A DNA stretch of 64,000 bases from NCBI RefSeq assembly GCF_030253575.1, contig NC_080561.1:7887001-7951000 (forward strand). The letters run 5' to 3'. The stretch is from Rhododendron vialii (Eukaryota; Streptophyta; Magnoliopsida; Ericales; Ericaceae). A program made the translations under genes and the position numbers. The number at the start of each line of letters is the position of its first letter. Position 1 is the stretch's first letter. The notes beneath the pieces are model-generated. The model searched no databases. It saw only the letters and a list, made by a program, of their open reading frames with translations, and was not told where the DNA came from. This document shows positions 11,339 through 24,600 of the stretch, one piece after another.

Positions 11339-14095
11339 TCAGTGATGTGCCTTGGCTTCAGCTTTCTGATGAGACTTAGCTTTCGCCTGAGGCAAGAAAA
11401 CAGAACCAACATATCAGTATTTGCAGACTATGTACAAATAATGTGCATAAAAGTATCAAGTAGTAGCATGAACTCACCAATCATGGGAAACCACAGTCGC
11501 CTAATCAAAAGTAAAGTGACAAGATCATCGGGTAATGTTTGTTATGGATTTCAATAATGTAAACTTACTTGCAGAATAGCTTTCTTCCTGTTTTTTGTTT
11601 TTTCCTTTTTATTTTACAGAGGGGGGGAATACTGTTGTTAGCATTGGATAATGATCCACAAAAGTAACAAAACTACATAGCAGATGGTGAAAAAACGCAG
11701 TCCAAATACCAAGAATGCTACGAAACCTCATCAGTAATAAGTAATAACATTAAGACGATTGAGTTTTGACATCCATGGAAATTGACAACATTTGAAGTGC
11801 AAGGCATCAAATTTTGACGATCCATCCATCCAATTTGACAAGGCAAATTGGTAGGAGTAATATAGTTCCACTAAGTGACTAGAGGAATGGTTGTGAACCA
11901 AACACTTTATGCCAGAACAGTTACTCTCTCGTACTATGATGAGGTTTCAATAAACGCGCTAAAATTCTTCCAGTACTTAATCAATGTACAAAAAAGCCAA
12001 AGGAAATCTGTCCAGCAACCGCCAATTGTCCCCGAGGAAGTTCAACAAAAGCTCCACAGAGCACATCTATAGCTTGGCATCTCTTTTGCGAGGTGCTTGA
12101 ATTGGCAGGACAGAAAAACACAGACCTGTGTTTCAGTTTTGTAACCGCTGAAACAATATCAGAGGCATACTAACTAGTTGTGCTTAATTACTTCCCCTGA
12201 AAAACAGAAACTTCCAGAAGGGAGTTGTAACAGTATCAGAGGAACTACAAACCAGTTGCTATTAGTCGCTTCCTATGAAGTAAAGATATTTGCAGAAGGG
12301 AGTTGAATCGGCATCATATCTATGTCAGATACCAATACTTCGGGTTGCCTATATGAAATTTCCCAACGTGTCCCTAATTTGAAATTACTTTTCTTTACAG
12401 AATCCATCATATCTATGTCAGATACCAATACTTCGGGTTGCCTCTATGAAATTTCCCAACGTGTCCCTAATTTAAAATTACTTTTCTTTACAGAATCCAT
12501 TTTGTCTCCCTGTGGTTTGGATCTGGACCATTTCAGGCCCGGCATTTATAAATAGCCAATAAACCATGATGTGGTTTTGGCCAATTTTAACTTCACTTAC
12601 TACCGACACCCACCTATTTTGATATATTTAGCATGAGAAAAATATGAAGTAAACCCCAATCTCAATGCAATAAGACTATTATACGCTTCTCCTTCATCTA
12701 CCCCCAAACCATCAGAAAACCCCGAATAACGCTTACCATTCCAAATGAGGGGGAGGAGCCACCATCGCCTCCTTCCTCCCAAAACACCTTCGCAACTCCC
12801 CCTCCTCACCCCAACAACTATCACTATCTAGTATCTCCTCTTCCCTTGCTGCCTGAGTTTCACCAATGAACCATTGAGGCATTGAGAGACACAATATCAT
12901 TTAGCAAAGAAATGTTTTGACACGTAACTGGGAACACGTTGAACACCATTTTGGTGCACCAACCGCTGCCTGCAAATTTTTATGCAATTACAACATAAGA
13001 GTACAGGAAAGTCTACATGGAAACTACCCTCTCCTAGCATCCTCACAAACTAAAATTGGACAATACCAACTACTACTACACCATCTGAGGCAATCTTTTT
13101 AGACCTACTATGTAGATGTAATGAAATCTGAACTATGACCGCTCGGGCGGAAATGATTCACGAGAGTAGGTTGGCCGCCTTCAGTTAGTTAAGGTCATCG
13201 TTTTTCCACTAACTCTGACCCCAACCCATTCCCAAATAAATTTTACCACCATCGCCGGAAAAACCCATGAAATGCCCCACCAAACAAGAACCGCAGCCCA
13301 AAGATCCTTGGCAAAAGTACAACAAATAATCAAACATGCCACTGATCTCCATCTTTCAAGAACATGCAGCACCTATGCACCCGTATGTTGAATATCATTC
13401 AATCATAAGACATATTAATACAGGGTAGTAGTGGTCCTAATTGTGACGTTCTATAGTACATTCGAAATGGCAAAAAATCTACGTTGTGACCACCGCAAAA
13501 TCATGAATCATACTTGACATATAATATAGCTACCCAACTTTTGATTCGGGGAAATAATGAACCAATTCGCCAAGGATTGCATTCTTCAGCGTTACTTGTA
13601 ATCACATAATTAACCACAAACACAGAAATCACGAAATGAAACAAGAGACAAAACAATGAGTACAGGAAAACGACTACGAAATTTAGAAAAGCAGAACTCA
13701 AGGGGTAAGGAGTTCAGAGAGTACCTTGAGATACTTGAGCTTGATGCTCCCGTAAGCGAGCCCTAGAGAGAAGGCGGAAACACGAGCCACCTACATCCAC
13801 GTTAACCAAATTTGGAGAATAAGACTTCATGTAAGTCCAAAAATCGAAAAAAAATACCTTAATTGTTGTGTAGCGCTTCTTTAGGGCGTGAGGTCTAATG
13901 TTCGACTCCTATGGATGGATGGGAGGTTGGGCCTCATCGTAATCTTAACTTTACACTAACAACTACCATCCTACCGTCTGGCAAACAAAAAAACTACAAA
14001 AATCGCAATACACACAGATATGAGAGAGAGAGAGAGAGAGGCGATACCAGAGCTAGAGTACTGGTACCGGAATAAGGACCAGGAGGCGGCGCCAT
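11339..14095 (-). CDS. mitochondrial ATP synthase subunit e-like protein
   Basis: Small membrane protein of the Fo sector of mitochondrial ATP synthase, in other organisms needed for dimer formation. Three exons (14048-14095, 13725-13790, 11339-11386) give 53 residues in frame: MAPPPGPYSGTSTLAL, then VARVSAFSLGLAYGSIKLKY, then a basic tail AKAKSHQKAEAKAHH. One membrane helix is expected, with a GLAYG (GxxxG) motif like that used for e-subunit dimerisation. The match to the plant 'ATP synthase E chain' family is from memory and covers the whole length. Intron 2 is over 2.3 kb, very long for a 162-base coding sequence, and contains a 93-bp tandem duplication. A GA run (14022-14040) sits just inside intron 1. 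Confidence 0.93.
12312..12497. repeat. 93-bp tandem duplication in intron 2
   Basis: Two adjacent near-identical units begin CATCATATCTATGTCAGATA and end TTTCTTTACAGAATC. It lies in the long second intron of the ATP synthase e-like gene. Each unit ends with a TTTCTTTACAG-like stretch, which on the plus strand resembles a 3' splice site but is antisense to the gene. Confidence 0.95.
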
Positions 14096-14966
14096 TTGGG
14101 AATTTGTGGGTTGAGACTTGAGGAGAAAAGGATGAGCAGAGGAGTCTCTGATAAAATTCTCACCTCGAGATGTGAGCCCTAATTCTTTTGTTTGCAAAGA
14201 TTGGGCGGTGATTGGGTGCGCTTGAATCCATTGGGAAACTTGGGATAGATACAGGTAAATTATTCGGATCTCCCCCCTTTAACTTTTTGAAACTACAAAA
14301 ACATCCCTTTCGGTTTTTGTTTTTGTTTTTACTATATTCTAAAACCATAAACACATACACGTATAAAAAAGCTCGCACATAGACTCAAACAATATGTGAA
14401 TTCGCGGGTGCAAGTATTTGTGTATGTGTATGTATATGTGTATGTGTGCGGGGCTAGCAAAATTATTTTTGGTGGTAACCAATCCCAGTTATCAATTGCA
14501 GTTTTGCATTGACTCCGTAAGAATTGATGCAAATGGGAGCGTCTATGTTGTCCCCACTTTGTATTGGAGATCATGATAAGTTTTTTTTCATTATAAAAAT
14601 GCACAACATTAATCACAAGAATACGTAACAATAATCACAAAAGAGCATACAATAACCACAAAATGGTGTAACAAAATTAATAAGAGTATAAAATGGCATA
14701 ACATTTTATCATAAGAAGACATTACATTTTTTTACTTAATGCATATGTTTTTTTCTTTAAATGGCGCAACATTTCAAAATTACATATTTCGCGGTATCCT
14801 CCATCATTTCATTAACATAATATTCATTTTGCTATTATTAACATAACATTCACTTTGAGATGCATAACATTTTATTATAGGCACACAATAAAGTGGGGGA
14901 CACCTTTTAATTCCCCGATGGGATCTTTTGAACAGTGTAAAAAATAAAAAATTATTTTAGTAAATA
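14096..14966. other. 5' flank of ATP synthase e gene; no other gene
   Basis: The first 100 bases upstream of the start codon are the likely 5' UTR and promoter. Beyond that the DNA is AT-rich, with a GTATGTGTATGT run near 14415 and repeated ATAACATT words from 14590 to 14880. Confidence 0.5.
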
Positions 14967-15200
14967 TTCTCTCCATTCCAAAATGAGTGACCTTTTTGGA
15001 AAAACATGTCATTTTCAATTGCTTATATCTTTCAATATGAGGGTTAAAAAATATGCAATATAGATCTTGTTTCATAGATTTTAATTAGTTCTATTAAACA
15101 AAGTTTTCAAAATCACATAAAATTTCATAAATCGGAAGATATAAGCATTTTAAAATGGTACGGAATCCCATAAAGACCACTCATTTTGAAACGGAAGGAG
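14967..15200. mobile_element. Stowaway-like MITE
   Basis: The ends TTCTCTCCATTCCAAAATGAGTG and its counterpart CTCCTTCCGTTTCAAAATGAG (read inward) are inverted repeats of the Stowaway type, flanked by the dinucleotide TA at 14965-14966 and 15201-15202. The middle contains GCAATATAGATCTTG, shared with the MITEs at 7.6 and 36.6 kb. Confidence 0.8.
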
Positions 15201-15289
15201 TACATTATTTTTGGAACGAATGGAGTACTACACAAGTTTTAGGATTGAAGGAAAACATCTTGCTCACCTTCGCTCAAGGCCAGTACTTA

Positions 15290-15720
15290 GTTGCTTGTGG
15301 CTCGGCTCGTTTAGTAATCAAGTCAAGCTCGAGTTTTAGGCTCGTTTAAGAAACGAGCCGAGCTAAACACTTAGCCCTTATTCGGTTGTGGGTTTGGAAA
15401 AAAATTTCCAAACCCAAATCTATTTATTACCTATATTTTCAATTATTACTTTTATTTTTTTCTCCACTCATTACCCCTATATCCAGTCATTAATCTCATT
15501 TTTCTCTTTATCTCTCTCTACTCATTATTCATATCTTCAATTATTACCATATTTTATCTCTTCACTCATTACCCAAAAACCAAACCCAAAAAATTTCCAA
15601 ACCCACAACCGAACAAGGCATTAAAAGTTTGGCTCGTTTACAAAGTCTTGTTAAGTAAATTAACGAGCCGAGACCTAACACTATAAAACTCAGCTCGATT
15701 CAGCCGTTTGCACCCATCGG
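15290..15720. repeat. older GAGCTCG-rich dispersed repeat split by a MITE
   Basis: Sequence rich in GGCTCGTTT and AACGAGCCGAG lies on both sides of the Tourist-like insertion (15290-15372 and 15624-15720). The same vocabulary appears in the PIN1 intron, so this is a diverged member of one dispersed plant repeat family, interrupted later. Confidence 0.6.
15374..15620. mobile_element. Tourist-like MITE
   Basis: Terminal inverted repeats GCCCTTATTCGGTTGTGGG... / ...CCCACAACCGAACAAGGC are flanked by TTA at 15371-15373 and 15621-15623, the three-base TSD of PIF/Harbinger MITEs. The interior is AT-rich and noncoding. Confidence 0.85.
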
Positions 15721-15904
15721 TCAAAAAATATGACAAGTAGAGGGATCTATCTAAAATTAAGCTTGAATACAGGGGGATAGTACAACATTTTACGCAACAA
15801 AAAACTTACACGACTCTCCTCTGGAATCCATCTTCTTCATTGCTCGAAAGCTGCAGTCTTCTGATACTACTCCATTAGTTCATCGAACCTCTCGAGTGGC
15901 GAAA

Positions 15905-18900
15905 ATGGCGTCGGGACAAGTGAGGGCGTCGCACATACTGATAAAGCACCAGGGCTCCCGTCGCAAGTCGTCGTGGAAAGATCCGGAGGGCCGCGTCATC
16001 TCCGCCACCACTCGCGATGCCGCCGTCGCCCAGCTCCAATCCCTCCGTGACGACGTCGTCTCCGGAACCGCCAAGTTCGACGCCGTCGCCTCCCGCTATT
16101 CTGACTGCAGCTCCGCCAAGCGCGGCGGTGATCTCGGTCCGTATCCAATTTTTTTTAAAAAAAAACTTTAGGTTTACTGGACAGGGATGCAAACGAACCG
16201 AGATGCTCGGGAGCAGCTCGAGCTCGATTTTTAGGCTCGTTTGTAAATGAGGCTAGCCTAGCTAATTTACTTAACAAAGCGAGCTCGAGTTTTAGGCTCG
16301 TTCGTGCTCGAACACTACGAAGCTTGGCTTGGCTCGTTTGCACCCCTGGTGGAGATCTGTGCTTGCACATTCAAATACGTGGTTCGATTGTATATTGTGT
16401 TCAGAGTTGGTGCATTTGGATTGATTTTCAGCTGTTGGACTGGTAAACCTACCAAACGAGCCGAACAGTTTATATTGTTCAAGCTTTATTTGAAAGATTT
16501 AACAAGCTTTAAAAATATGAACTGTTGATTGTTCAAGCTTTATTTAAAGTAAACGAGTTTTAAAAATATGTTCAAGCCCGACTTGTTCATGAGGTAAGCT
16601 AATCTCAAACAAGCTTTAATCGAGCTGGTCACAAACCAATCTCGAGTAGCTTGAATGTAGGCATTTTAGGTGTGTGTTGACCATGCACTCTCACTTGTCA
16701 ATTATCGTATGTATTATAGAGGAGGTGTGGTGATTTACTTAAATGCTAGTGATTATACGCTAGGTTGAATGACCTAGTGAAGCTATGATGGTACCCAGTT
16801 AGAGATTATAGAGATTATGGTCTTCCTCTGATGTCTCTGAGCCAGCCATAGTAGAATAGATAGGCGAATCATAAGTCGAACAAGCAGAGCAGTAGCATGT
16901 TCAAGCTTGGTTTGAAAGTTTAACAAGCTTTAAAAAAAAAGGTACAAGCTTGATTTGTTTATGCGAGAAACTGATCTCAAAGGAGCTTTTGACAAGCGAA
17001 CACGAGCTCGAATTTGAGTGGTTTGGTTTATTTCTCATCTCTGCTCAGCTATTGATGGGTGACTTATTGCTATTGATTTGGTTTAGAGTCGTTCATTTCT
17101 CATTTATAGGTTTTTGGATTGCTTAACCTATGCCTTTCAATTTACCATTTGATTAACTCCCATAGCTTATACTGTGAGTGCTTGTTTCGTGTTCAATTGG
17201 GGCGCATACAATTACTATTTTTGTTTTTTTGTTTAATGCAGGGCATCATAATTGTTAGGCCCTAGAGTCCCTAGTGTTGTTTGGTTAATTATTTATTGGT
17301 TATTGAACTAGTTTTCTTGATTTATTGCACAAATTGCCAAGTGTTTGAGAAATTTCCCTTGCAACTCCCTAGTAGCAAGTCACATCAGTAGAAAAAGGGA
17401 ATTCCAATACTGTTTTCTTACTGGTTTGCCAAGTCATGTAACTCATAATCACCAAAGCAATTGTGTGTCGTAGGTACCAAAGCGTTACTTTTGAAAATTT
17501 ATGCGTATTGTGATTCTGTCACATATAATTACCAAAGCAAAGGTAGTTCGCAGCCACCGTATTTTACGTATTCGTGTCCTCTAGTTAGAAAAGGATGATT
17601 ACTCGTTAGAGATGGTTCATTATGCAAATTGGAGCGAATTTTTCTTCTGAAGCTGAACAGAGAACACCTTGTTCATTCGCTTTTGGTCAGCCTCTATCAG
17701 CTTGTTAAAGTCGAGGCTCTTTTCTTATTTTCTACGTTTACATCAGTGAAGTTTCATGGTTCAACTGTTGTTTCTTTCCAAATTCACCAATGTGATTTCC
17801 TGTAGGATGTAAGATATACAATTCTTGTGGTTTTTATCTGCAATTCTTGTGGTGTTTATGTCATACAAGTCAAGTGTCTGGTCTTTTCCCACTTTTTCTT
17901 GTCCATGTATTGCACTCTGTGCTAGATATTATATCAATGGGTCAAACTGCACAGATGTTTTGCCTTGGAATAACTACTTACCTCTCCAACTTCCAAAATA
18001 TAGCTCAGTAAGTTGATGCATTTATATCCTATTGGGTTCCAGTTTAGGATGTTATTGAGATCCTTCATTGTCAAGCAAAGATTATAAGATCTGCAGTAGT
18101 TTATTGCTCCAGATTTCTTCCCTGTTATTTTGCATACAAAGGGACTTCACCAACCAAGTTAACACACCTTTTGTTAGGTCAATTGTTTTCAGAAAGTTAA
18201 AGCACATTTTGTTTTGTGGTTTATTTTGACATGTAGGTAGACATTGATATAAATCTGGAGTAGAGGGTTTTTGGATTCCAATTACATTCCCTCGTCTTAT
18301 CAAGCATTGCTAGGTCAGGGTAAGAAGGCATCGTAGAAGTTTAAGTTCTGCCCTTGTATTCGTTTTCTACTGTGCAGTTTGAGATGTCTATTTTGGTCTT
18401 GTGAACCATGAGAAATGAAGTGCTGGAGCCCTTCAGAAGTGATCACTTCAATTATGACTCTCCTGTGGGCTGAAGGGTCTCTGCATGGTAAACAAGGGAG
18501 TTTGAGTCAGTAATGCAAAAAACAGCTGCCACAAGGAGAAATAGAATCTCATGCAGGATTTGCTACTCACATAAATGTCCCCTTGAGTCGGCTGACATTA
18601 CCTAGGGAGCTCCTTGTACCTCAATGGGCGATCTTTCTATGGTTTCCAGATTGCAATATGGTTCTAGCTAGCACGTGGTCCGGTGGCTGAGGCCTGAGAG
18701 AGGATCGTAGGACTTGATCCTTTGGACATTTGGTGCCTCTATATCGCTTGCTTACCTTCCAACTGTAAATAATTATCCGATCTCAGTGTAGCAATGCTGA
18801 AATCGGATTGTTTGTCTTACACTCTCAAATGGCTGATGATACCACCTAACTGTCATATCTTCCCTTTCTGATCTCGCCTGTTTTTGTGCTTCATTCAACG

Positions 18901-19367
18901 CCTCTATCTCCAGCTGATTGTCCAGTATGTTTACATATCCATTTCTATTTTGACTTTCTAGCATGATAGCATCCATGGTTCAATGACTTAATGACAAGGG
19001 GGATGCCCCCAAAGGTATTGGTACCAACACAGAAATTTTACCTGTTAAGTTGGTTGGTATCTTTTCTTGTGATCTTTTGCATGGTGACTGCAGTCTTCTT
19101 AATTGCTCGAAAGGTGTTTCACAGTTCAAGTTGAATATTATTCATGCTTTGTAATCCGATAGTGCCATTCTAGTTGTGAATCTACCACACGCTGCTAGGC
19201 GTTGCTATCAGCTCTATTTTGACTTTATAATGTAATTTGCAGGACCTTTTGGTCGTGGGCAGATGCAGAAACCTTTTGAAGATGCAACTTATGCTTTGAA
19301 AGTTGGTGAGGTTAGCGAAATTGTGGATACCGACAGTGGCTTTCACATAATCATGAGAACAGGCTGA
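15905..19367 (+). CDS. PIN1: parvulin-type prolyl cis-trans isomerase PIN1
   Basis: Isomerises phospho-Ser/Thr-Pro bonds; the plant form lacks the WW domain of animal Pin1. Two exons (15905-16136 and 19243-19367) join in phase to 118 residues, the usual plant length. Seen in order: the catalytic-histidine motif ASHILIKH, the phosphate-binding basic loop [26 protein letters not shown] with the active-site Cys, [20 protein letters not shown], and the C-terminal [12 protein letters not shown]. The coding start is ATG at 15905; a GTG nine bases upstream is in frame but is not a plausible plant start. The single 3.1-kb intron is packed with degraded dispersed repeats. Confidence 0.96.
16183..17035. 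repeat. degraded GAGC/AAGCTT repeat family in PIN1 intron
   Basis: A block with inverted ends CAGGGATGCAAACGA... / ...TCGTTTGCACCCCTG (16183-16349) looks hAT-like, though no 8-bp TSD is visible. It is followed by three degenerate stretches built on GTTCAAGCTT, TTTAACAAGCTTTAAAAA and TGATCTCAAA (about 16470-16660 and 16900-17035). A related, more decayed stretch lies at 19890-20130. Confidence 0.55.
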
Positions 19368-21284
19368 CAAAAAGTATTGAAGGGTATGCAGATTTCTGCA
19401 GACCACGATGAGCAGACATAATTCTATATTTGAAGTACTGTTCTGCTCTAATATTTGGTGTTCTACAACCAATATGATTCATCATGATGCATAAGATTCT
19501 GATATTGTTTGACTGAACTTACAAAAACTCACGCAATGCATTGCTTTGTGAACGGTCGAGCTATGTCTCTGTTTTAATGGTGTTTCACTATTTTCTTTGG
19601 TCGCGTAGAAGTTGGACTGTAAGAGGTAGAAAACTGCTGAAGGTAATCAATCACTCTCTTGCGAAAACTTTACATGGTGAGGAAATTTTGCTTTGTTTTC
19701 TCACTGTTGTTAAAATGGAAAAACGACAAAAGGTGCCAAGGATAATTTGTCGAGTGATTACGAAAGCAATGGTGCTTTCAAAAATATAGTTCCATCCCCA
19801 AGGTGGAATATACTGGGACATCATGACAAGATATTGGAATGATGTCTTGGGGCACTGGGGTTTAAGTTTGATTTGAAGACTTAACAGGCTTCACATTACT
19901 GAGCAAGTTGATCTCGAATGAGTTTTAATTGAGGTGGTTAAATGTCCATCTCAAATAGTTTGAATTTTTAGACATCACGAGCTGAACAGACCGATAGTAG
20001 CTTCTTTAGGTTTGGTTTGAAAGTTTATTTATGTTATATAATTCAGCTTGAATTGCTTGTGTGACGAATCATTGTGAAAAGAGTTTTTATGTAGCAAATA
20101 CGAGCTCAAATTCTAATAGTTTTGTTCGACTATTAGCGTTAAACTCCAGCGGTTGTAGATAGATAGAATCTCCAATGTCCTTTCAATCCTTAGCCATATT
20201 CTCTTGGTGTCTGAGAATGGAGGGCTCCCTTTGAAAGCCATATGTGAAAAGAGTTGAGAGTGATGGAATCTGGATCCAAACCAACTTGAAGTGTTCTGAT
20301 CCCTTTAGATTCTATGGTATCCACTGGTAGTTATGGAAGTACAGATAAAATGTCCTGACCTCATGATACCAACTGCTTCAGGCCAATTAAATGATAAATT
20401 TTTGGGTGCCGGGTGGGTATACGTGACCATGCTCACGTGGTGTCCGAGCAGTCCATTTAGGTCATTCAAAAGTGTGTTGAACATGGAATTAAACTAATTC
20501 AAGTCCTTGTCATAGAAAGGGTGTCCAAACTATCCTTCCAAGGCCGTACAAAAAAAAAAAAAAACCACCTATTCTCCACCGAAGGTCGCGGGGCTCACAC
20601 CGGATCCCACACGAAAAATTACCACTAACAACCACTTCTATGAGTTTCCATGTCGTCCATATTACCACTAGTTTCAAGTCTCTAATGTTGGTTAACGGTG
20701 GCCCAAAAGAGCTCCAAAGTATGCCAATTTGCCAAAAGAGTTCTTTATCGATTCTCCACCGAAGGTCACGGGGCTCACTTCGGATCCCACACGAAAAATC
20801 TGAGCCGTTAAATTATTTATTTAAAAAAAAAATTGAATGGACTTGTGAAAAATTAGCTCAATCCGATAAGTGTAGGTGCTCGATTCAATTTTTCCATTTT
20901 TCATTAAATTTTTCGTGCGAGATCCGAAATGGACCTGCATGCTGCGTGGAGGTTTAGCACAAACAAAAACAAATCTGACATTATCATTTTCCTTTAAAAT
21001 ATCTTACTACAAAATAAAGATATTCATATCGTCCCCTAAACCGGCAATTGTTTTTTTATTTTTGTATCACATGGAGGGTTAAACCCATCACACGAGAGGA
21101 TGTTGACAACGAGTAATTATTTGGTGGTCCTGGGACACCGTTACGTAGTGCTCTAAGATCTTTATTCACCACATATTTTTTGAGGTCCATGCACTCAATA
21201 ATGGGCACCACGTGACAATACCTGGACCAAACTTTGTTTGCTTCGGAGATTTTGAGGTAAATTTTTGGAATAATAATGCAAAAA
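19368..21284. other. spacer between PIN1 and ATase, repeat remnants
   Basis: After the PIN1 3' UTR, 19890-20130 holds a decayed copy of the intron repeat. 20400-20480 (GGGTGCCGGGTGGGTATACG) resembles one arm of the foldback at 44.6 kb. 20575-20950 has two direct copies of CCACCGAAGGTCGCGGGGCT and a foldback remnant containing TTAGCTCAATCCGATAAG, the family-B vocabulary. No gene was found. Confidence 0.5.
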
Positions 21285-21500
21285 TGCTACTTGCACAACC
21301 GTTGTGTTGGTTGTGTGCGTAATTCTGACCGTCCAGATGTATTTGGACGGTCTAGATTTTAAAAAAACCCTTCCAAGAAAAAGTTGAACTTTTATGGGGA
21401 AGAATTTGAACGAATTCTAACCATTTATTATAGCAATGGACGGCTAGAGATTAGTTGTGTGTTGTGTTTTACACAACCGTTGTGTGTGTAGCACTTGGGA
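21285..21500. mobile_element. short foldback MITE upstream of ATase
   Basis: AATGCTACTTGCACAACC at the left and its near-complement GTTGTGTGTGTAGCACTT at the right bound about 215 bp of noncoding DNA that also contains GACCGTCCAGATG / TTGGACGGTCTAG. It ends about 140 bp before the ATase start codon, so it lies in the promoter or 5' UTR region. Confidence 0.65.
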
Positions 21501-21639
21501 GTGACAGAAAAATGAAAGTAACAATAGAAAAGAAAACTTATTGAAACAAAAGGACCACACTCAAGCCAAAGCCACTTCGGCTATTCATAGCCCACCAGTT
21601 CACCACCCCTCCATACCAGAACCTCCCAACCACTCAACA

Positions 21640-24600
21640 ATGTCCGCCGCCGCCGCCACCACGGCCACGGTCACCAACCTCTCGTCTCTCTCTTCCTCAC
21701 AGACCAAACCCTACTCTCTCTCTCCGAACACCCCCTTCTCTCTCTTCCCCCCCACCTCCTCCCGAACCCACAGAACCCTGCTCACGACCGCCTCCAAGAA
21801 CCCAATCTCCCGCATAACCTCCACAAACAAAACAAACCCAGATCACCAATCGCTCTCAATTTACTCCGACGACGACGACGACGACTACTACGATGATAAG
21901 CCAAGGGAGGAGTGCGGCGTGGTGGGTATCTACGGCGACCCTGAGGCCTCGCGCCTGTGTTACCTCGCCCTACACGCGCTCCAGCACCGCGGACAGGAGG
22001 GCGCCGGAATCGTTGCGGTTAACGGCGACGTCTTGCAGTCGGTCACCGGAGTTGGGCTTGTAGCCGATGTTTTTAACGAGTCGAAGCTGCGGCAGCTTCC
22101 TGGTGGTTTGGCTATTGGTCACGTCAGGTACTACCGGAGAAGTTTGGAACCTGAGTTAATTATTATTTTAATACTACTTCCTCCTCTGTCCTTGAATAAA
22201 ATTAAATGTTAAATGTACAATACCCAAAATTAGACCTTCAAAAAGAAAAAAGAAGCATTTGTTTCATTAAAAAAATTAATTTTTTTTCACAAATCAATAG
22301 ATAGCGATGAGTTCTATTAGATTGTGAAAAAGAAATTAAATTTTTTAATAAAAAATGTGCATATTTTGTAAAGTCTAGTTTTTCATGCCGAACACTTATT
22401 TAGGGACGGAGGAATACTTGTTTTCATTAGAAACTAATAAGCTATTTTTGAGATTAAGGAACCAAACGAGCCCTTATAAAAATGGTAGTCCATTTGTTTT
22501 GCAAATATGACTTATTTAGGGAGCATAATTATTGCGTTTTTTCAACTTGATGTTTTCACTTAAATGCCCATCAATTGAAGTTAGATTTTTCGCTTTGGTG
22601 TCGACATGGGTGTGGTGGATTCTACGGAGTAGGTGCGGTGGGTCCTACGGAAAGTGTGGTATGACATGGCAATATTCCGTAACAAATGTGACAACCCTAA
22701 CATGTACCAGGTCCACTTTAAGTACCCAAAAAAAAGTTTGATTGGTCAAGTCAATTTAAGAGATGCGGGCAAACCGGCAAAGTGAAAATTTGATAGTGTT
22801 TTCAATTTGATTTGTAGAAATAGATGAAAACATTTTGGAAAATCAAAAAGTCAAAAGTAGAGAAATAAAATAAAATGGTGGGGAGGGAAGTATGAAATTA
22901 TATAGGTTCTGCGTAGAGTTTTTCAAATATGTATTACTACTGTTAATTATATGTAGTTGACACAGGTGCATGAGAATATTTACTTAGTATTCGAAATATG
23001 GTAGTGAATTTGTGCGCGCCCTTCCAGCCTGGAATTTCCAGGGCCCACTTTTATGGTCGGAACGTTTCACTTTTTAAAGTTCATGAGAATATCAACAATG
23101 CCAAAAGCCAAAGATCATGTTCATTGGATATAAATTGACATAGATAAATGTGTGCCGAAAATATATCAACTGGTATCCAATAGCCATGATTTTTGGCATG
23201 GTTGACGAATTGAAAACGCAAGTAATTTCGATCATCAAAGTGTGCCCATCTAGTGCCACGAATGATTTTAACATGACCGTCCTTGAGGGCCGGAGAGGAT
23301 CCAGTTCGATCACAATTGTGTTGTTGCATGCACATTCACGCCTCAAAATTAGAATCCTGCGTCCATCCATGTAGGTACTCCACCGCCGGCTCCTCCATGC
23401 TCAAGAACGTCCAACCCTTCGTGGCCGGTTACCGATTCGGGTCCGTCGGCGTCGCCCACAATGGCAATTTGGTCAATTACCAGTCCCTCCGTGCCATGCT
23501 TGAAGAAAATGGCTCAATTTTCAATACCAGTTCTGATACAGAGGTTGTCCTTCACTTAATAGCAATATCGAAAGCTAGACCATTTTTCTTGAGAATTGTT
23601 GAGGCTTGCGAGAAGCTCGAAGGAGCCTATTCGATGGTGTTTCTAACAGAAGATAAATTGGTTGCGGTTCGAGATCCTTATGGGTTTCGGCCATTGGTAA
23701 TGGGTAGAAGAAGCAACGGGGCAATAGTTTTTGCTTCTGAGACCTGTGCACTTGACCTAATTGAGGCCACTTGTGAGAGAGAAGTCCATCCTGGTGAAGT
23801 TTTAGTAGTGGACAAAGATGGGATTCAATCCCTTTGTCTAATGCCACACCCTGAACCCAAAGCTTGTATATTTGAGCACATATATTTTGCTCTCCCAACT
23901 TCTATTGTTTTCGGACGGTCAGTGTACGAATCTCGCCGGGCATTTGGCGAAATACTAGCCATTGAAGCCCCTGCCGATTGTGATGTAGTGATCGCTGTGC
24001 CCGATTCTGGGGTGGTAGCTGCACTTGGTTATGCCGCGAAAATTGGGGTGCCCTTTCAACAAGGGTTAATTAGGTCACACTACGTGGGAAGAACTTTCAT
24101 TGAGCCATCGCAGAAAATTAGGGATTTTGGGGTGAAGCTCAAGCTTTCGCCGGTGAGGGCTGTATTGGAAGGAAAAAGAGTTGTGGTTGTGGACGACTCG
24201 ATCGTGAGAGGGACGACTTCTTCGAAGATCGTGAGGTTGTTAAAGGAGGCGGGGGCAAAAGAAGTTCACATGAGGATTGCTAGTCCACCGATTATAGGGT
24301 CGTGTTATTACGGAGTGGACACGCCAAGTACAGAGGAGTTGATTTCAAATAGGATGAGTGTTGAGGAAATTAGGGAGTTCATTGGGCTGGATTCGCTTGC
24401 TTTTTTGCCGTTTGATAGCTTAAAGAAGTTGCTGGGAAGCGACTCTAACAACTTTTGTTATGCTTGCTTTTCTGGGAAGTATCCGGTTGAGCCGACGGGG
24501 AAAGTGAAACGAGTTGGCGATTTCGTCGACGATGGGTTGAATGGAAGTATAGGTTCAATTGATGGGGGTTGGATTCAAGGAACTAGAGTGCAGGAGGGAA

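Noticed and set aside
15896-15904. Upstream GTG giving a longer PIN1 N-terminus (extra three residues)
   Set aside because: GTG is not a normal start in plant nuclear genes; the ATG at 15905 gives the conserved family N-terminus.
23283-23374. Apparent coding extension upstream of ATase exon 2
   Set aside because: It begins at a non-ATG codon inside the intron; the phase and the family sequence require splicing from 22127 to 23375.
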